Shown: positions 30,180 to 37,997 of the stretch, piece by piece
Numbering within the stretch: position 1 is the stretch's first letter
How the letters are laid out: every line of letters starts with the position of its first letter
Origin: Mycobacterium sp. E1747
Lineage (GTDB): Bacteria > Actinomycetota > Actinomycetes > Mycobacteriales > Mycobacteriaceae
NCBI RefSeq assembly: GCF_001667775.1
Contig: NZ_LZJI01000107.1
Span: 1-38,004 of the forward strand
DNA: 38,004 nucleotides
Direction: 5' to 3'
Position numbers and translations under genes: made by a program
The notes under the pieces: generated by a model
Database searches by the model: none
Told to the model about the DNA's origin: nothing
The model's input: the letters and a program-made list of their open reading frames with translations, nothing else

Positions 30180-31219
30180 GCCCACCCTCGGAGCTGACGC
30201 TCGGCACCGCCGTCGACTGGGGATTCGCCGCCACCGTCGGCCAGCGGTTGGCCCGCCCGGGCCCGCCGTCCAGCGACTACACCCGTCGCCAGGTGATCGA
30301 CGAGCTGACCAGCTCGGCCGCCAAGGCCGAACCGCCGGTGCGCGAGGTCACCGGGCTGGTCACCCAGGGCGCGGTGCCCCCGGCCCGCATCGTCGACCGC
30401 CCGCAATGGATCGGGGCGGCCGCCGAGTCCATGCGGGTGATGATGAACGGGGCCGAGAAGCCGCGGGGCTTGCTCACCGGCCGCGTCACCGGCGCGCAGA
30501 CCGGCGCGGTGCTGGCGTTCGTGTCGTCCGGGATCCTCGGCCAGTACGACCCGTTCGCCGCCGCGAAACAGGGCTGCCTGCTGCTGGTGTATCCGAACGT
30601 CATCGCCGTCGAGCGGCAACTGCGGGTCGAGCCCTCCGACTTCCGGCTGTGGGTCTGCCTGCACGAGGTGACGCACCGGGTGCAGTTCACCGCCAACCCG
30701 TGGCTGTCCGAGCACATGTCGCGGGCGCTGGCGCTGTTGACGCGCGACGCCGGGGAGGACATCGGGCAGGTAGCGGGCCGGCTCGCGGAGTACGTGCGCA
30801 GCCGCGGCAACGGGGCGCCGGACAACCCGTCGGGAATCGTCGGCCTGGTGCGCGCCGTGCAGTCCGAGCCGCAGCGCCACGCCCTCGACCAACTTCTGGT
30901 GCTCGGCACGCTGCTGGAAGGCCACGCCGACCACGTGATGGACGCCGTCGGTCCGATGGTGGTGCCGTCGGTGACCACCATCCGCCGCCGATTCGACGAG
31001 CGCCGCAATCGCAAGCAACCGCCGCTGCAGCGCCTGCTCCGCGCGCTGCTGGGGCTCGACGCCAAGCTCAGCCAGTACACGCGCGGCAAGGCGTTCGTCG
31101 ACCACGTGGTGGGCGAAGTCGGGATGGAGCGGTTCAACGCCGTTTGGACCGGGCCCGAGACGCTGCCCCTGCCCGCCGAGATCGAGGACCCCCAGCGATG
31201 GATCGACAGGGTGCTGTAG
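30176..31219 (+). CDS. Zinc-dependent metalloprotease, DUF2342 family (Rv3626c-like)
   Basis: 347 residues from ATG 30176 overlapping the dacB stop. Zinc motif HEVTH at residues 163-167, and a downstream [12 protein letters not shown] (Glu248) as probable third ligand, as in the actinobacterial coenzyme F420 biosynthesis-associated/DUF2342 family. No signal peptide, so a cytoplasmic peptidase-like protein. Substrate unknown. Its 3' end overlaps tilS by 22 bases, so translation is coupled. Confidence 0.88.
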   Translation: MSPPSELTLGTAVDWGFAATVGQRLARPGPPSSDYTRRQVIDELTSSAAKAEPPVREVTGLVTQGAVPPARIVDRPQWIGAAAESMRVMMNGAEKPRGLLTGRVTGAQTGAVLAFVSSGILGQYDPFAAAKQGCLLLVYPNVIAVERQLRVEPSDFRLWVCLHEVTHRVQFTANPWLSEHMSRALALLTRDAGEDIGQVAGRLAEYVRSRGNGAPDNPSGIVGLVRAVQSEPQRHALDQLLVLGTLLEGHADHVMDAVGPMVVPSVTTIRRRFDERRNRKQPPLQRLLRALLGLDAKLSQYTRGKAFVDHVVGEVGMERFNAVWTGPETLPLPAEIEDPQRWIDRVL

Positions 31220-32160
31220 GGCAGCTGCGCGCGGCTGTCGAGGCGTTCGGCAATACCCACGTCGCCGCCGTCGAACAGTGGTGCGTGGCGCTGTCCGGTG
31301 GTCCCGATTCGCTCGCGCTCACCGCCGTGGCCGCCCAGCTGCGGCCCACCACCGCGGTGATCGTCGATCACGGCCTGCAACCCGACTCCGCCGGTGTCGC
31401 CGAAACCGCCCGGGCGCAAGCCGTCGAATTGGGATGCGTTGCGGCGCAAGTTGTTCGAGTGCACGTGGGCAACGAAGGCGGTCCCGAGGCGGCGGCCCGC
31501 TCCGCCCGCTATGCCGCACTGAGCGCGTACCACGACGGGCCGGTGCTGCTGGGCCACACGCTCGACGATCAGGCGGAGACCGTGCTGCTGGGGCTGGGTC
31601 GCGGGTCGGGTGTGCGGTCGATCGCCGGGATGCGGACGTACGACCCGCCGTGGGGCCGGCCATTGTTGGCGGTGCGGCGCGCCGTGACCCATGCCGCGTG
31701 CCGCGAGCTGGGTTTGACGGCCTGGCAGGATCCGCACAACGCCGACCGCCGCTTCACGCGGACCCGGTTGCGGCTCGAGGTGCTGCCGCTGATGGAGGAC
31801 GTGCTGGGCGGCGGGGTGGCCGAGGCGCTGGCCCGGACGGCGACGGCATTGCGGGAGGACACCGAGCTGATCGACTCACTCGCCGCCCAGGCATTACCCG
31901 ACGCGAAGTCCGGCGCGGGGTTGCAGGCGCAGGCCCTGGCCGGGCTGCCCGCCGCGGTGCGGCGCCGGGTGATCCGGGGTTGGCTACTGGCCGGGGGCGC
32001 AACTGGCTTGACGGACAAGCAGATCCGCGGCGTCGACGCGCTGGTCACCGCCTGGCGCGGGCAGGGCGGGGTGGCGGTCGGGTCCGCGCTGCGCGACGAG
32101 CGGTTGATCGCGGGGCGGCGCGACGGCGTCCTGACCCTGTGGCGCGAACCGGTCCGATAG
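31198..32160 (+). CDS. tilS: tRNA(Ile)-lysidine synthase
   Basis: 320 residues from ATG 31198, which lies inside the end of the preceding gene. N-type ATP pyrophosphatase motif [20 protein letters not shown], and [21 protein letters not shown] are the TilS signature; [15 protein letters not shown] binds tRNA. The enzyme converts C34 of the CAU tRNA-Ile2 to lysidine so that AUA is read correctly; it is essential. It corresponds to Rv3625c (MesJ). hpt follows 56 bases later, the classic tilS-hpt pairing. Confidence 0.96.
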   Translation: MDRQGAVGQLRAAVEAFGNTHVAAVEQWCVALSGGPDSLALTAVAAQLRPTTAVIVDHGLQPDSAGVAETARAQAVELGCVAAQVVRVHVGNEGGPEAAARSARYAALSAYHDGPVLLGHTLDDQAETVLLGLGRGSGVRSIAGMRTYDPPWGRPLLAVRRAVTHAACRELGLTAWQDPHNADRRFTRTRLRLEVLPLMEDVLGGGVAEALARTATALREDTELIDSLAAQALPDAKSGAGLQAQALAGLPAAVRRRVIRGWLLAGGATGLTDKQIRGVDALVTAWRGQGGVAVGSALRDERLIAGRRDGVLTLWREPVR

Positions 32161-32216
32161 GCGCAATACCGGGGTCGCCGTTGGTTATTCGGCCGTCGGC
32201 GTGGCACTCTGTGGGC

Positions 32217-32822
32217 GTGGCCCAGATCTCCTCGGCGATCACCCCCGCGCAGCCCGTGGAGCTGTATCCGGGGGACATCAAGTCGGTCCTGCTTACCGCA
32301 GAGCAGATCCAGGCGCGAATCGGTGAACTCGGCGAGGAGATCGGCGGGCATTACAGCGACGTCATGGCCGAGACCGGCCAGGATCTGCTGCTGATCACCG
32401 TGCTCAAGGGCGCTGTGATGTTCGTCACCGACCTGGCGCGGGCGATTCCGCTGCCCACCCAGTTCGAGTTCATGGCCGTCAGCTCCTATGGGTCTTCGAC
32501 GTCGTCGTCCGGTGTGGTGCGGATCCTCAAGGACTTGGACCGCGACATCCAGGGCCGCGACGTGTTGATCGTGGAGGATGTCGTCGACTCGGGCCTGACC
32601 CTGTCCTGGCTGCTGCGCAACCTCACCAGCCGCCATCCGCGGTCGCTGCGGGTGTGCACGCTGCTGCGCAAGCCCGACGCGAAGGGTGCCAACGTCGACA
32701 TCGCCTATGTGGGCTTCGACATCCCCAACGACTTCGTCGTGGGCTACGGCCTGGACTACGACGAGCGTTACCGCGACCTGTCGTACATCGGCACCCTGGA
32801 TCCCAGGGTTTACCAGCAGTAG
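32217..32822 (+). CDS. hpt: Hypoxanthine-guanine phosphoribosyltransferase
   Basis: 201 residues from GTG 32217. PRPP-binding motif [14 protein letters not shown], catalytic-loop [30 protein letters not shown] flexible loop and [17 protein letters not shown]. It salvages hypoxanthine and guanine to IMP and GMP. A CACTCT box 6 bases before the start could be a weak leaderless -10. Convergent with the LpqG gene, 22 bases apart. Confidence 0.95.
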   Translation: MAQISSAITPAQPVELYPGDIKSVLLTAEQIQARIGELGEEIGGHYSDVMAETGQDLLLITVLKGAVMFVTDLARAIPLPTQFEFMAVSSYGSSTSSSGVVRILKDLDRDIQGRDVLIVEDVVDSGLTLSWLLRNLTSRHPRSLRVCTLLRKPDAKGANVDIAYVGFDIPNDFVVGYGLDYDERYRDLSYIGTLDPRVYQQ

Positions 32823-32844
32823 GCCGGGGTTGCCGCCATCGGGA

Positions 32845-33591
32845 CTAACCCAGCTCCCACACCGCGCTCACCGAGAAGCTCACCGTCTGCTGGCCGGGCT
32901 CCAGCGGGACAGCGCTGGGCATGGCCCTCGGCGGAGCGGGTGGCCCGCCCGTCGTTGGTTCGGTCGCCTCCGAGATGGACAGCACCCTGCCCAGCCGGAG
33001 TCCGGACAGCTGGGCGTACTGCTCGGCGCGGTCCTTGGCGTCGTTGAACGCTCGCGCGCGGGCATCCTTGACCAGCTGTGAGTCATCGGCGATCGAGTAG
33101 CTCACCGACTTGATCCGGGTGGCGTCGCCACCCGTGCCGACGATGAGGGCCAGAATCCGTGACGCGGCGTCGGGCGGGTGGAGTTTGACGGCGATGGCAT
33201 TGGTGGCGCGGTACCCGGTGATGGTGGCGGTGCCGCTGGGCTCCGGGTTGTTGAACTGCGGCTGCAGCGTGACCTCGGTGGTGCTGATGTCCTTGCGGTC
33301 GACGCCCGCGCCCGCCAGCGCGTTGATGACCGCTTGCTGGCGGTCGTTGGTCTGGTTCATCGCCGAGGTCACATCAGGTGCGGTGAATTCGATACCGACG
33401 TCGGCGGTCAGGGTATCCGGAACACCCTGGACCTGGCCCGACCCGAAGACGGTGACCTGACGAGGATTGACGCCGGGTGCTGGCGCCGAAGGCGGGGAAT
33501 CGCAGGCCGACACCGTGGCGGCAGCTAGTCCGGCGACAGCCAGGGCGATCCACATGCGGGCAAATCTCGGGGCATTCGTTGCGACCGGCAT
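32845..33591 (-). CDS. lpqG: SIMPL-domain (DUF541) lipoprotein LpqG
   Basis: 248 residues from ATG 33591, 7 bases after a TAGGGT -10 element, so leaderless. A lipoprotein signal peptide ends in lipobox VSAC (Cys near residue 30) after a hydrophobic stretch WIALAVAGLAAATVSA. The mature part is a SIMPL domain: VTVFGSGQVQGVPDTLTADV, the TTEVTLQPQF and GYRATNAIAVKL strands, and DAKDRAEQYAQLSGLRLGRV. The orthologue is Rv3623. SIMPL lipoproteins are exported envelope proteins of unclear role. Confidence 0.92.
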   Translation of the reverse strand: MPVATNAPRFARMWIALAVAGLAAATVSACDSPPSAPAPGVNPRQVTVFGSGQVQGVPDTLTADVGIEFTAPDVTSAMNQTNDRQQAVINALAGAGVDRKDISTTEVTLQPQFNNPEPSGTATITGYRATNAIAVKLHPPDAASRILALIVGTGGDATRIKSVSYSIADDSQLVKDARARAFNDAKDRAEQYAQLSGLRLGRVLSISEATEPTTGGPPAPPRAMPSAVPLEPGQQTVSFSVSAVWELG

Positions 33592-33598
33592 GCCTGGC

Positions 33599-33604
33599 AC
33601 CCTA
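33599..33604 (-). promoter_or_regulatory. -10 element of the leaderless lpqG promoter
   Basis: TAGGGT on the minus strand, 7 bases before the ATG at 33591. Confidence 0.55.
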
Positions 33605-34049
33605 GCCGTTTGGGGCAGGCGGAGGCTACGGCTTGCCCGGCGCCAGGTGAGTCGACAGCTTACTATGCGCGGATTGTGCTGTCCAGCAAGGGTATTGGTT
33701 CCCAACCGGAATGCCGTCGGCGTTGCGCAATGGCCCGACCACCGCGCGCTCATCGTGCGGTGGTGGTCTCCGGTCCACTGCTGCTTCGCAAACGTTCCCG
33801 GCTAATCTGACAACCACATATAAGTACATATATGACTCCAAACATATTGGTTTACAATAACTTTCAGGCCAAATCCAAAGGTCGCGGCATTTCCGCTCAG
33901 CTAAGTGAACAGTTATCGACCCTGTCATGAATTGGCCGGTCCAAAGCTGTCATTCCTGGGCATGAATCTTCTAACGTCCAGGCAGCCGATTAAGTGCGCG
34001 ACGGTCGGTGCTGAAAGTTATTGATTACAACGTGATTTGAGGAGGGGAC
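33605..34049. other. AT-rich intergenic region upstream of the PE-PPE pair
   Basis: No gene is supported in these 445 bases. From about 33800 to 34045 the sequence is strikingly AT-rich for this genome, with stretches such as ACATATAAGTACATATATG and CATATTGGTTTACAATAAC. It ends in a strong ribosome-binding site GAGGAGGGG for the PE gene. It probably contains the PE-PPE promoter and looks like a target for the AT-binding silencer Lsr2. I could not fix a transcription start. Confidence 0.5.
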
Positions 34050-34349
34050 ATGTCTTTCGTGCTGGCGCAGCCGGAAATGCTCGAGGTGGTCGCGGGGGAG
34101 CTGCACGGCATCAACGCGGCCGTGCAGGAGGGAAGTGCGGCCATGGCCGTCCCGACGACCGGGATAGCTCCCGCCGCCGCTGACCTGGTGTCGATATTGA
34201 CCGCGGCGCAGTTCTCGTGGCACGCGCGGCTGTTCCAAGAGGTCAGTGCGCAAGCCGCGGCGGTGCGCGAGCAGCTGGCGACGACCCTTGGCATCAGCGC
34301 CGGTACCTATGCCGCCACGGAGATCGCCAACGCCGCCGCGGTCGGTTAG
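34050..34349 (+). CDS. PE family protein (PE32-like)
   Basis: 99 residues, a bare PE domain. ATG follows GAGGAGGGGAC. It starts MSFVLAQPEMLEVVAGELHG, has PTTGIAPAAADLVSILTA in the helical hairpin, and ends with the type VII secretion signal YxxxE as YAATE at the C-terminus. It is expected to form a heterodimer with the PPE encoded 11 bases downstream and be exported by an ESX system. It matches PE32 (Rv3622c) by position next to lpqG. Confidence 0.93.
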   Translation: MSFVLAQPEMLEVVAGELHGINAAVQEGSAAMAVPTTGIAPAAADLVSILTAAQFSWHARLFQEVSAQAAAVREQLATTLGISAGTYAATEIANAAAVG

Positions 34350-34360
34350 GCGGGAACGCA

Positions 34361-35596
34361 ATGCTGGATTTCGCGCAGCTACCGCCGGAGGTCAACTCCG
34401 CGCTGATGTATTTGGGACCCGGCGCGGGGCCGCTGCTGAGCGCCGCGGCGGCATGGGACGGACTGGCGGCCGAGCTGTATGCCGCGGCATCCGCCTACGG
34501 CTCGGTGATCACGCGCCTGCACGACGGGCCGTGGCAGGGGCCGGCCGCGACCGCCATGCTGGCGGCGGCCGCGCCCCAAGTGGCGTGGCTCCGGTGCACG
34601 GCAGGGCATGCGGAACAGGCGGCCGCTCAAGCGATGGCGGCAGCGCGGGCGTACGAGGCGGCGTTCGCCGAAACGGTGCCGCCGCTGGCGATCGCGGGGA
34701 ACCGGGAGTTGTTGATGGAACTGCTGGCGACGAATGTCCTCGGGCAGAACACCGCGGCGATCGCGGCCACCGAGGCACAATACGGCGAAATGTGGGCTCA
34801 GGACGCGGCCGCCATGTACGGGTATGCCGGCACTTCGGCCGCGGCGGCGACCTTGCCGCCGCTCGAGCCGGCGGCACCCACCATCAATCCGGCCGGGGCC
34901 GCGGGTCAGGCCGCGGCGGTGACTCAAGCGGCCGCCAACAGCGGTAGCCAAGGGTTGGACGCGGTGCCGCAAACGCTGTCGTCGTTGGCCGGGTTGCCGA
35001 ACAACCTCGCGACCGGCAATCCGGCGTTTTCCCTGGGTGGGATCGGCCTCAATCCGGAAGGCGATGGGCTTGTCGTCGGCGGCCCGCTGGGTGATTTGTT
35101 GGAGGGCCTGACCGGGTCGCAGACCTTGGATGCGAGCACACCCTTCGACGCGTTCATCCGATTGATCTCGCCGACACGGCTATTCACCACCTCATTCAAG
35201 GACATTCAGGGAATCGCTCAGGGCATGATGCCCGCCGCGAAGTCAGCCGCCGAGGGCGCCGCCAAGGCCGCCGAAGCGGCTCTGCCCGCCGCGGTTTCGG
35301 GCGGCGCAGGCCTCAGCTCGATCGGCTCGTTAGGCGGTGCCATCGGTAAGGCGGCGTCCATCGGTGGCTTGTCGGTGCCGGCAGGCTGGGCGAGCGCGAC
35401 CCCCACCGCGCCACCGGTCACCTTGGCGGTCAACGGTTTCAGCACGGCCGGGGCGGTCGAACCTGCCACGAATGCGGTGGGTGGGGTGCCGATGACGCCG
35501 CTCGGCGGAATGGGTCGCAGCGCCGCGGCACATTTTGTCGCGCCCCGATACGGGTTCAAGCCCACGGTCATCGCGCAACCCCCCGCGGGCGGCTGA
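34361..35596 (+). CDS. PPE family protein, SVP subgroup (PPE65-like)
   Basis: 411 residues. The N-terminal PPE domain (about residues 1-175) begins MLDFAQLPPEVNSALMYLGP and has the WxG turn in GPWQGPAATAML. The middle is Gly/Ala/Asn-rich, and GLSVPAGWA near residue 340 is the SVP-subfamily motif, followed by the usual short tail ending YGFKPTVIAQPPAGG. Partner of the PE gene just upstream. In M. tuberculosis, esxW and esxV follow PPE65; no esx gene follows here. Confidence 0.93.
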   Translation: MLDFAQLPPEVNSALMYLGPGAGPLLSAAAAWDGLAAELYAAASAYGSVITRLHDGPWQGPAATAMLAAAAPQVAWLRCTAGHAEQAAAQAMAAARAYEAAFAETVPPLAIAGNRELLMELLATNVLGQNTAAIAATEAQYGEMWAQDAAAMYGYAGTSAAAATLPPLEPAAPTINPAGAAGQAAAVTQAAANSGSQGLDAVPQTLSSLAGLPNNLATGNPAFSLGGIGLNPEGDGLVVGGPLGDLLEGLTGSQTLDASTPFDAFIRLISPTRLFTTSFKDIQGIAQGMMPAAKSAAEGAAKAAEAALPAAVSGGAGLSSIGSLGGAIGKAASIGGLSVPAGWASATPTAPPVTLAVNGFSTAGAVEPATNAVGGVPMTPLGGMGRSAAAHFVAPRYGFKPTVIAQPPAGG

Positions 35597-35731
35597 GAGT
35601 CGAAGCCGAGATGCGTGCGTCAGAAGGGTGGATCCGTGCAGGAGAAGTATTGCCGATCAACCGATTTAGAGAATCACCCGGGCGCAACCATAACTGGATG
35701 CACTGCTAAGCACGCTTGACGTAGCCGCTGA

Positions 35732-36085
35732 CTACGATGTTCCCGAGCACATGAAAGGGAAACCGCACCATGGCTTTTGCGTCGCCTCGGGCGGTGGTGC
35801 ATCAGGTCCATCCCAAGTGGTGGGCCCGACGTTTCCGTGCCCGTAGTAGACGCTCCACCAGGTATGGCAGATATTCCTATCCCAGCTCACCCCCGCACCC
35901 GAAAACGGGCATCCCGGACCGGGGCCTTGGGGATGTCCGTCGTTCTGTCCGGGGCAGCACGTCCACGGGCCAAAGTAGGGCTCGGCGTGCGCGGCAGGGG
36001 ATCCCCCGCACACAAGGGCCGCGGCGATGCCCGCGGACAGCAGCATTCCACCGAGCATGCTTCTCACGCTGCGATAGTGCGACAC
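35732..36085 (-). CDS. Small secreted protein of unknown function
   Basis: 117 residues from GTG 36085 with AAGGGAGCGAGG upstream; ATG 36058 is an alternative start. Clear Sec signal peptide (MLGGMLLSAGIAAALVCGG) with cleavage after AAHA. The mature part of about 80 residues is rich in Gly, Pro, Trp, Tyr and Cys (WTCCPGQNDGHPQGPGPGC, NICHTWWSVYYGHGNVGP) and has six Cys, likely disulfide-bonded outside the cell. It resembles the many short exported mycobacterial proteins with this composition; no function is known. The gene is transcribed towards the PPE gene. Confidence 0.82.
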   Translation of the reverse strand: MSHYRSVRSMLGGMLLSAGIAAALVCGGSPAAHAEPYFGPWTCCPGQNDGHPQGPGPGCPFSGAGVSWDRNICHTWWSVYYGHGNVGPTTWDGPDAPPPEATQKPWCGFPFMCSGTS

Positions 36086-36135
36086 GGCCTCGCTCCCTTG
36101 CGTTGTCGCGGACGATCAGTAACGGCTCGCACTGA

Positions 36136-36165
36136 ATCCGTCGCATAAGTTTCTATGCGACGGAT
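36136..36165. repeat. Perfect 12-bp inverted repeat upstream of the secreted-protein gene
   Basis: ATCCGTCGCATA (36136-36147) and TATGCGACGGAT (36154-36165) flank a 6-base loop AGTTTC. It sits 51 bases before the GTG start at 36085 and has no T-run on either side, so an operator or RNA structure is more likely than a terminator. Confidence 0.6.
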
Positions 36166-36256
36166 CAGATACGGGCCGGATCGCTACCGATCCCAATAAG
36201 CCGACCGATCGCAGGCCGCTGGCCGGCTGTCATGCCGCTGCTCGCGGCAGACCGGC

Positions 36257-36326
36257 GCGGGAGCGGGCGATGACTCTTACGTGTGTTCGGTGATGTGGGG
36301 TTCGCCGACTGTTAATACGACGGCCG
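36257..36326. repeat. 70-bp direct repeat, copy 1
   Basis: Identical over 70 bases to 37928-37997, in the same orientation, 1671 bases apart. After a single mismatch the next four bases also agree. It ends at the 3' end of the HTH gene. Confidence 0.85.
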
Positions 36327-36331
36327 GAAGC

Positions 36332-36682
36332 TCAGTCGCGTGACCCGTCCACCGGCGGATTCGGCATCAGCACTCGCTGTCGGGTCGTGACACGGAACGG
36401 ATCCGGCGACTGCCCGTCGCCCAGGACCGCATGCACATCTTCGGGTGTGATCAGGCCCAGTTCTATCTGTAGCCAGGTTGCGCTCAATCCGAACGCGTGC
36501 GCCGCACGCCTGGCCTCTTCGGCATCGGGAAAGTCGTCGGCGTTGGCACGCCCGCCGGCCCCGTACCAGCGCCCTTTGGTGACGCCGCAAGCGTCGCGCA
36601 GCTGCTCGATGGTGATGTCGCGGTTCAGCGTCGCTTCAAGCAGGCGCTTCAGCCCCCAGCCCGCGGCGTTCGTTCGTGGCAT
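36332..36682 (-). CDS. Helix-turn-helix (Xre-like) transcriptional regulator
   Basis: 116 residues from ATG 36682, 6 bases after a TACGCT -10 element (leaderless). An HTH is visible in TIEQLRDACGVTKGRWYGAG (about residues 24-43). A helix pair EEARRAAHAFGLSATWLQIELGLI resembles the C-terminal part of phage-type and Xre repressors. Divergent from a PE gene; the shared upstream region contains a 19-bp perfect palindrome, so autoregulation and control of the PE locus are likely. Family placement is from motif appearance only. Confidence 0.75.
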   Translation of the reverse strand: MPRTNAAGWGLKRLLEATLNRDITIEQLRDACGVTKGRWYGAGGRANADDFPDAEEARRAAHAFGLSATWLQIELGLITPEDVHAVLGDGQSPDPFRVTTRQRVLMPNPPVDGSRD

Positions 36683-36688
36683 CCACCC

Positions 36689-36694
36689 AGCGTA
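36689..36694 (-). promoter_or_regulatory. -10 element of the HTH regulator gene
   Basis: TACGCT on the minus strand, 6 bases before the ATG at 36682, indicating a leaderless transcript. Confidence 0.45.
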
Positions 36695-36778
36695 ACCCGG
36701 TGCCGAAACGCGGGCAAAGTGTCCCTACCTGCGAGTCAAGAGATAAAAATAAGAATCTATGACTCATCGCTAGACAGG

Positions 36779-36797
36779 ATGTCATAATTTATGACAT
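36779..36797. promoter_or_regulatory. 19-bp palindromic operator candidate
   Basis: ATGTCATAA-T-TTATGACAT is a perfect 9-bp inverted repeat around one central base, in an AT-rich stretch between the divergent HTH and PE genes. A further half-site TATGAC occurs at 36758-36763. CATAGT at its edge could be the -10 of the PE promoter, so a bound repressor would block it. Confidence 0.6.
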
Positions 36798-36855
36798 AGT
36801 GTCCGCAAGTGTGACAACACAAGCCAGATTTTGGCATTGCAGAGGAGAAGACCAG

Positions 36856-37374
36856 ATGTCGTTCCTGAACACGCAGCCCCAACTGCTGTTAGCCGCGGCC
36901 GGCCAGCTGCAGGCGATCGGCTCCGAGGTAACCGCGGCCAACTCGATGGCCGCGTTTGCGATCACGGGAGTGGTCCCGGCGGCCGCCGACGAAGTCTCGG
37001 CGATGACCGCGGCCGCCTTCGCCGCGTACGGCCAGCAGTATCAGGCGATCAGCGCCGAGGCCAGCATGATTCACGAGCAGTTCGTCAGCGCTCTGGGACT
37101 CAGTGCCGATTCGTATGCGGAAACCGAGGCCGCTAATGCGACGCAAGTCACGGGGGGTCAGGTCGCACCCGCCATGCCAGTCCGTCTGGTTCCCGGCGGA
37201 CCCGCACGCACGTCGCCGGCCATGCCCAGTCGCGTGGCGCCCGTCGCGCCCAACCGGGTGACCCCCACGGTGCCTGCCCGGCCTGTGCGGCCGTGGCGTG
37301 CATCCAGGCCACGTAGGGCGCCGCGGCGGTCGCCATCGCCGTCGACGAGGGACCCTGCCATCCGGTCTCGGTGA
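36856..37374 (+). CDS. PE family protein, C-terminus replaced after an inversion
   Basis: 172 residues from ATG 36856 with AGAGGAGAAG upstream. Residues 1-99 are a normal PE domain ([33 protein letters not shown] with the YxxxE secretion signal). A repetitive Pro/Val/Arg/Ala tail follows ([31 protein letters not shown]). After about residue 141 (base ~37280) the frame reads the antisense of a PPE gene and yields an Arg/Ser-rich end. The true continuation of the tail is found on the minus strand at 37927-37558. The PE domain itself is intact and could still be made. Confidence 0.8.
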   Translation: MSFLNTQPQLLLAAAGQLQAIGSEVTAANSMAAFAITGVVPAAADEVSAMTAAAFAAYGQQYQAISAEASMIHEQFVSALGLSADSYAETEAANATQVTGGQVAPAMPVRLVPGGPARTSPAMPSRVAPVAPNRVTPTVPARPVRPWRASRPRRAPRRSPSPSTRDPAIRSR

Positions 37375-37528
37375 GTTCCAGGATCACGGTCCCGTAGCTC
37401 GTCGCTGCCGACCGCAGATCCGCGGCAAGTCCCTCCCAGGCCATCGCCGCCGCCAGCATCGAGGCTGGACCGGGTCCCGCGTACATCAGACCGGAGTTGA
37501 TCTCCGGGGGCATCGCACCGAAATCCAT
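37148..37528 (-). pseudogene. PPE family protein, truncated N-terminal fragment
   Basis: Starts at ATG 37528 behind a good ribosome-binding site (GAGAGGAAT). Residues 1-85 are a canonical PPE N-terminus: [36 protein letters not shown] and WxG in [11 protein letters not shown]. After [12 protein letters not shown] (base ~37281) homology stops and the frame runs into the antisense of the PE gene until a stop at 37148. The remaining ~300 residues of a PPE protein are missing from the window. Confidence 0.8.
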
Positions 37529-37557
37529 CACTGCATTCCTCTCTTTATGTCGTTTCG

Positions 37558-37927
37558 CTATGCCAGCGCCGGCAACGGCTTCGCACCGGCGGAAGCTTTG
37601 AACGCGGCGTACTCGTGCACGACGTGCTCGGCGGGCGTGCCGGCCGGCAGGTGCATGGGCAGGACCTGCTCGGCGGGCACGGCGGCCGCGAGTCGGAGGG
37701 GGGCGGTCGGCGCCAACTCGGCAGGCGCGATGTGCCGCGGAGCGATGTCCGCGGCTCCGAGCGGCATCCGGTGCTGAGGCGCCGTCGGCGCCAGCTGCGA
37801 AGGCGAGACGTGCTGGCCGGCTCCCAAGTCCGCACGCGCGGCCTGCTCGGAGGGAGCCATGCGGGCCGGCGCGAGGTGCTCGACGTGCTGGGCCGGCGCC
37901 ATACGGGCGGGGGGCGCGAGATGCTGG
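37558..37927 (-). pseudogene. Detached C-terminal tail of a PE protein
   Basis: On the minus strand a frame with no PE domain reads [16 protein letters not shown], then further repeats such as [35 protein letters not shown] and [18 protein letters not shown], ending [12 protein letters not shown]. Its low-complexity Ala/Pro style continues the plus-strand PE tail (VTPTVPAR then PAQHLAPP). It ends 27 bases before the PPE codon ATG 37528, the spacing of a PE-PPE operon. A TAA closes the frame just upstream, within the 70-bp repeat. Confidence 0.72.
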
Positions 37928-37997
37928 GCGGGAGCGGGCGATGACTCTTACGTGTGTTCGGTGATGTGGGGTTCGCCGACTGTTAATACGACGGCCG
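37928..37997. repeat. 70-bp direct repeat, copy 2
   Basis: Identical to 36257-36326. Its first base directly follows the end of the inverted PE-tail homology, so it marks one junction of the rearrangement. Confidence 0.85.

Noticed and set aside
36136..36165. Intrinsic terminator for the HTH gene
   Set aside because: The hairpin is strong but neither strand has a T-run after it.
37281..37927. Site-specific recombinase sites (hix/dif-like) at the inversion ends
   Set aside because: Only short GC-rich similarity is visible at the two junctions and no recombinase gene is in the window, so I do not claim a phase-variation switch.
36257..37997. Insertion sequence bounded by the 70-bp repeats
   Set aside because: No transposase lies between the copies and the repeats lack obvious inverted termini; a fragment of an element beyond the window cannot be excluded.
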